A stretch of DNA of 6,928 nucleotides from Cyanobacteria bacterium T3Sed10_344R1 (GTDB lineage: Bacteria; Cyanobacteriota; Cyanobacteriia; Phormidesmidales; Phormidesmidaceae), in NCBI GenBank assembly GCA_003566335.1, contig PXDR01000093.1, positions 1-6,928 on the forward strand, read 5' to 3'. The notes under the pieces are model-generated. The model ran no database searches and was not told the DNA's origin. It was given only the letters and a program-made list of their open reading frames with translations. The translations under genes were made by a program, and so were the position numbers. This document shows positions 5,078 to 6,928 of this stretch, piece by piece; positions within the stretch are counted from its first letter, which is position 1; the number at the start of each line of letters is the position of its first letter.

Positions 5078-5197
5078 CTAGGGCAGAACCGTGCTCTGCC
5101 AAGTCATAAATCCCACCACAGACAGGCATACCACCAGCAGCAACAGCCCAAACGGAATAGATTGGCCTAAGGGCTTCCTCGGCAAAACTGGCTTCAT
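5078..5197 (-). CDS. 39-residue single-span membrane mini-protein, unrecognised
   Basis: The minus strand reads ATG at 5197-5195 to TAG at 5080-5078, 39 residues, too short for usual gene-calling thresholds. Three things support it. GGGAG (5209-5205) lies seven bases before the ATG, a better ribosome-binding site than most genes here. The product has a basic start (MKPVLPRKPL) and then a clean hydrophobic span, about residues 15-31 (PFGLLLLVVCLSVVGFM). It ends in a short polar tail (TWQSTVLP). That layout, positive residues before one helix, fits a small inner- or thylakoid-membrane protein with its N-terminus in the cytoplasm. I do not recognise it as any known Psb, Psa or Pet subunit. The last codons and the stop overlap a palindromic repeat (5082-5100), so the C-terminus may vary between strains. 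An upstream palindrome of NtcA-site form lies 18 bases before the start. Confidence 0.5.
   Translation of the reverse strand: MKPVLPRKPLGQSIPFGLLLLVVCLSVVGFMTWQSTVLP
5082..5100. repeat. Small palindrome overlapping the end of the mini-gene
   Basis: GGCAGA (5082-5087) and TCTGCC (5095-5100) pair around ACCGTGC. It lies 22 bases from the GTTGGGT-type palindrome and resembles other short cyanobacterial dispersed palindromes. On the minus strand it encodes the last residues (QSTVLP) of the 39-residue protein. Confidence 0.5.
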
Positions 5198-5214
5198 TAT
5201 CAAGCTCCCAAAAA

Positions 5215-5228
5215 GTAACGTAGGTTAC
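5215..5228. promoter_or_regulatory. Palindrome matching the NtcA site form GTA-N8-TAC
   Basis: GTAACGTAGGTTAC is a 5-4-5 palindrome and satisfies the GTA-N8-TAC consensus of the cyanobacterial nitrogen regulator NtcA. It lies just upstream of the 39-residue mini-gene on the minus strand. A -10-like TATGAT (5237-5232, minus) lies upstream of it, so a bound protein would more likely block than activate. No -10 box is found at the usual distance of about 22 bases on either strand. The consensus is short enough to occur by chance in a window this size. Confidence 0.3.
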
Positions 5229-5267
5229 ATAATCATAGAGATTCTGAGAGTGCCGTAACGAAAGATT

Positions 5268-5308
5268 GCGCCATGTTTAGGAAACGCTAGATTTCTTAAA
5301 CATGGCGT
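5268..5308 (+). repeat. Long near-perfect hairpin (16-bp stem, 7-base loop)
   Basis: Arms 5269-5284 (CGCCATGTTTAGGAAA) and 5292-5307 (TTTCTTAAACATGGCG) match at 15 of 16 positions. The remaining pair, G5280 with T5296, is a G-U wobble in plus-strand RNA, so the RNA stem is unbroken, and a further G-U closes at 5268/5308. The loop is CGCTAGA. It stands in a gene-free gap more than 150 bases before the next plus-strand gene. No T-run follows and no target-site duplication is obvious. It could be an RNA processing element, a cruciform-type protein-binding site or a remnant of a miniature inverted-repeat element. Confidence 0.6.
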
Positions 5309-5391
5309 TAGCTTTTAGCGCCTGTGTAAGCAGACGTAACAAGGGCATAGTCAAAGCCCCAAAAACCCCTTACGGTGGGACTTGCCACACT

Positions 5392-5420
5392 TTGCCGGTT
5401 CAAGTCACCTGGTGCAAAAT
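5392..5420 (+). promoter_or_regulatory. Possible sigma-70 promoter of the 111-residue protein gene
   Basis: TTGCCG (5392-5397) and CAAAAT (5415-5420) are spaced by 17 bases, 40 bases before the ATG at 5461. The -35 box lies in the loop of a potential hairpin (GGT/GACTTG at 5374-5384 with CAAGTCACC at 5401-5409). The other sequence between 5309 and 5460 shows no further feature. Confidence 0.3.
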
Positions 5421-5460
5421 CTCCGTGTGAGCCCCCTGACCCGATTTTTTATCTTTGTCT

Positions 5461-5796
5461 ATGGCGCGCATCAAAATCATTGACCAGTTTGACAGCAGCT
5501 TCAGTTTAGATGCAGCCTGTCAGGCCCAACTCTTTGAGCTGTTGACCCAGCCAAGCTTTCTGGCCCAAGTCGCCCAGCAAGCAGACTGCGAGCAGGTTCA
5601 CTTCACCGAACAGCTCTTTCAGCCAGTCCCCTACACGCGCCAGACCCCCAGGGGCATGCCCCCAGAATTTGAGCAATATCACCAGTCCCCCACCCACGTG
5701 ATCATTAACGTGCCCCCTCCGTTCATGTTCAAAGCCAAAATCTTCCAGCCCAGCCGACTCTGTGCCATTTATCAAAAACTCAACTCCCAGACCTAA
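5461..5796 (+). CDS. Unrecognised 111-residue hypothetical protein
   Basis: I do not recognise a named family. The ATG at 5461 is preferred over an in-frame TTG two codons earlier (5455). Neither has a Shine-Dalgarno sequence (the upstream is T-rich), which is common in cyanobacteria. The protein is soluble-looking with no signal peptide or membrane span. It opens with a likely strand (ARIKIIDQF), then a helical Gln/Leu/Ala-rich part (about 15-40) with three cysteines overall (C20, C43, C101). The C-terminal half is distinctive: YTRQTPRGMPPEFEQYH (58-74), THVIINVPPPFMFKAKIF (78-95) and a last helix (SRLCAIYQKL). The density of Pro, Gly, aromatic and charged residues in this half suggests a conserved folded core rather than a spurious frame. 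It is 82 bases upstream of the GIY-YIG gene and may be cotranscribed with it. Confidence 0.7.
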   Translation: MARIKIIDQFDSSFSLDAACQAQLFELLTQPSFLAQVAQQADCEQVHFTEQLFQPVPYTRQTPRGMPPEFEQYHQSPTHVIINVPPPFMFKAKIFQPSRLCAIYQKLNSQT

Positions 5797-5811
5797 CTCT
5801 CCCCATGCCTC

Positions 5812-5841
5812 GCCAAGAGCTATTAGCTATTAGCTCTTGGC
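5812..5841. repeat. Palindromic hairpin between the 111-residue protein gene and the GIY-YIG gene
   Basis: Eleven-base perfect arms GCCAAGAGCTA (5812-5822) and TAGCTCTTGGC (5831-5841) enclose an 8-base loop. The interior also shows direct GCTATTA repetition (5819-5832). It is 15 bases beyond the upstream stop codon and immediately before the heptamer array. With no T-run it is a weak terminator candidate; it resembles dispersed intergenic palindromes of cyanobacteria. Confidence 0.6.
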
Positions 5842-5844
5842 CTT

Positions 5845-5872
5845 ACAGCCAACAGCCAACAGCCAACAGCCA
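5845..5872 (+). repeat. Heptanucleotide tandem repeat, 4 x ACAGCCA (STRR type)
   Basis: Four perfect heptamers begin at 5845, 5852, 5859 and 5866, followed by AGAACC and the ATG of the GIY-YIG gene at 5879. Short tandemly repeated repetitive (STRR) heptamers are established features of filamentous cyanobacterial genomes, and this unit is a rotation of CAACAGC. The array occupies the place where a ribosome-binding site would be. Confidence 0.85.
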
Positions 5873-5878
5873 AGAACC

Positions 5879-6418
5879 ATGCCCCCCTCCGCACCCTCAC
5901 CAACCCTGGCCAGCCTCTCCCCCGTCCCCTACTTAGACGACACCGGCACTCTGACCGCAGACTTTAACGGCAAGGTCGGGATTTACGCCATCTTGGATGC
6001 TACCGAGCAGTTGCAGTACGTCGGTTATTCCCGAGATGTAGGGCTGAGCCTGCGCCAGCACCTAGTGCGGCAGCCTCAGGCTTGTCACTGGGTCAAGGTG
6101 CAGACGGTCGAACGCCCCAGTCGGGCTTTGCTAGAAGGGTTGCGGGATGCCTGGATTGCGGAAAATGGCGACGTGCCTACTGGCAACGGCACCGATCTCA
6201 CACTGTGGACGCAGCCGATTGATGCGAAGCAGCAGATGACGGCAGATGAACAGCATGCATATGACACCGGAGACGGTTTAGATCGGCCTAAGCTGCTGAA
6301 AAAAATTGCCCGCCGGGTAGAAGGCGAGGTGCTCAATACCCTAAAAGAGCGCGGGGTGACGATGGAGCTGCGGTTTAACCCCAAGCTGAAAGAATCGGGG
6401 TTGTTGGATCTGAAATAG
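5879..6418 (+). CDS. GIY-YIG nuclease-fold protein
   Basis: This 179-residue protein carries a GIY-YIG nuclease core at about residues 32-105: GIY at 34-36, YVG at 47-49, S51-R52 (GYSRDV), H61, the likely catalytic glutamate E86 in LLEGLRDAWI, and N103. All the expected active-site positions are filled, so it may be catalytically competent. The C-terminal 75 residues (KLLKKIARRVEGEVLNTLKERGV) are basic and helical and could bind nucleic acid. There is no homing-endonuclease DNA-binding module and no intron context, so it is not an obvious mobile endonuclease. The role is unknown: repair or another nucleic-acid function is possible. I start at the ATG at 5879. An upstream in-frame TTG (5837) would translate the heptamer repeats into a low-complexity QPTANSQQP tail, which I consider unlikely. 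Confidence 0.85.
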   Translation: MPPSAPSPTLASLSPVPYLDDTGTLTADFNGKVGIYAILDATEQLQYVGYSRDVGLSLRQHLVRQPQACHWVKVQTVERPSRALLEGLRDAWIAENGDVPTGNGTDLTLWTQPIDAKQQMTADEQHAYDTGDGLDRPKLLKKIARRVEGEVLNTLKERGVTMELRFNPKLKESGLLDLK

Positions 6419-6421
6419 CTG

Positions 6422-6437
6422 GGTCTGAGCACAGACC
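6422..6437. terminator. Small hairpin between convergent genes
   Basis: GGTCTG (6422-6427) and CAGACC (6432-6437) form a perfect 6-bp stem with loop AGCA. It fills the 24-base gap between the stop codons of the GIY-YIG gene and the convergent dus gene. A bidirectional terminator is a reasonable reading, but neither side has a T-run. Confidence 0.35.
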
Positions 6438-6442
6438 AACGT

Positions 6443-6928
6443 CTAAACCAGTGCTGGCACCGGGGTGAGGACTGGGGCAAGCTGGGCCATTGCCTGATCG
6501 AGCAGATCGCAGCCTTGATCAACGGAATCAATCCGACAAAGCTGATCCCGCAGGTCAGCTGCACCCTCAAAGCCTCGGGCGTACCAGGTCATATGCTTGC
6601 GGGCTTGGCGAATGCCGCGTTCACCCTTGTACTGCCACAGCAGCAGTAGATGTTCTCGGGCGACGGTCAGCCGCTCTAGAATTGTGGGCGGCGGCATTAC
6701 CTCACCAGTTTTGAGAAAGTAGTCAATTTCCCCGACTAAGAAGGGATAGCCTAGGGTGCCTCGGGAGCACATGACGCCATCGGCCCCAGTTTGCTCTAGA
6801 CAGCGAATCGCGCTCTCTAGGTCATTGATGTCGCCATTCGCAATCACTGGAATAGTCAGGGGGGCTTTCACCTGGGCAATCCAGTCCCAGCGAGCCGGGC
6901 CGTTGTAGCCCTGGGCGCGGGTGCGACC
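6443..6928 (-). CDS. dus: tRNA-dihydrouridine synthase (C-terminal part, runs off the window)
   Basis: The frame enters at the right edge and ends at a TAG (6445-6443), giving the last 161 residues of a protein usually about 320-350 long. It reduces specific uridines in tRNA to dihydrouridine with FMN and NADPH. Dus landmarks in order: GRTRAQGYNG (normally HGRTR..YNG), PVIANGDI (the end of the FMN-barrel strand), GADGVMCSRGTLGYPFLVGEI (the phosphate-binding loop, GRGALGNP in most relatives), and the C-terminal helical domain with RKHMTWYARGFEGAADLRDQLCRID. The last two stretches point to the DusB/NifR3-like group. The phosphate loop has CSRGTLGYP instead of the common GRGALGNP, which may be typical of cyanobacteria. 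A GTG near 6871 is internal, not the start. The gene is convergent with the GIY-YIG gene. Confidence 0.92.
   Translation of the reverse strand, partial: GRTRAQGYNGPARWDWIAQVKAPLTIPVIANGDINDLESAIRCLEQTGADGVMCSRGTLGYPFLVGEIDYFLKTGEVMPPPTILERLTVAREHLLLLWQYKGERGIRQARKHMTWYARGFEGAADLRDQLCRIDSVDQGCDLLDQAMAQLAPVLTPVPALV

Noticed and set aside
5397..5406. GGTTCAAGTC resembling a tRNA T-loop
   Set aside because: The flanking bases do not form the 5-bp T-stem, and no acceptor, D or anticodon arms can be laid out upstream.
5845..5872. Tandem repeats as a possible CRISPR array
   Set aside because: Units are only 7 bases and contiguous, with no spacers; no cas genes in the window.
5837..5878. TTG start for the GIY-YIG protein
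   Set aside because: It would translate the heptamer repeats; the ATG at 5879 removes the low-complexity tail.
6085..6570. Minus-strand open frame of 161 codons overlapping the GIY-YIG and dus genes
   Set aside because: Antisense shadow of two well-supported genes in other frames.

Overview
The window reads as chromosomal DNA of a cyanobacterium, probably one with a moderately GC-rich genome. Eight copies of the octamer GCGATCGC (the HIP1 palindrome typical of many cyanobacteria) lie in its first 4.3 kb. It also holds heptamer tandem repeats of the cyanobacterial STRR type, dispersed GTTGGGT-type palindromes, and protein families seen mainly in cyanobacteria (a DUF2811-like protein, a cyanobacterial-style PHP protein). 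The species cannot be named from this sequence.

Left part (1-1893, minus strand): an ABC importer operon in the order binding lipoprotein (phnD-like), ATPase (phnC-like), permease (phnE-like, cut by the window edge). The genes overlap by a few bases and are probably translationally coupled. The substrate is an oxyanion or phosphonate. The binding protein looks closer to the group annotated as putative selenate-binding proteins than to classical PhnD, so phosphonate should not be assumed. A divergent intergenic region with nested repeats (2023-2071) separates the operon from sfsA (2085-2924, plus), which has a four-unit 15-bp minisatellite in its N-terminal coding part.

Middle (2925-3578): about 650 bases with no convincing gene, and the most interesting part of the window. 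It contains a strictly 11-bp-phased array of DnaA-box-like motifs (3059-3135, two exact TTTTCCACA) beside AT-rich DNA, which suggests a replication origin or a DnaA-controlled site. It is followed by a set of nested inverted repeats (3355-3456) that could fold into a rod-shaped RNA ending near a T-run. Next comes a 66-residue DUF2811-like protein with ribbon-helix-helix-like architecture (3579-3779).

Right part: a PHP-family metallo-hydrolase (4251-4985) flanked by repeat-rich intergenic DNA. That DNA includes a 16-bp-stem hairpin at 5269-5307 and a previously unmarked 39-residue membrane mini-protein on the minus strand (5078-5197). Then come an unrecognised 111-residue protein (5461-5796), a GIY-YIG nuclease-fold protein (5879-6418) preceded by heptamer repeats, and the 3' part of a tRNA-dihydrouridine synthase gene on the minus strand (6443-6928). 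Apart from the transporter operon the genes show no obvious common pathway. SfsA (nuclease-like fold), PHP, GIY-YIG and Dus are housekeeping or nucleic-acid-related proteins.
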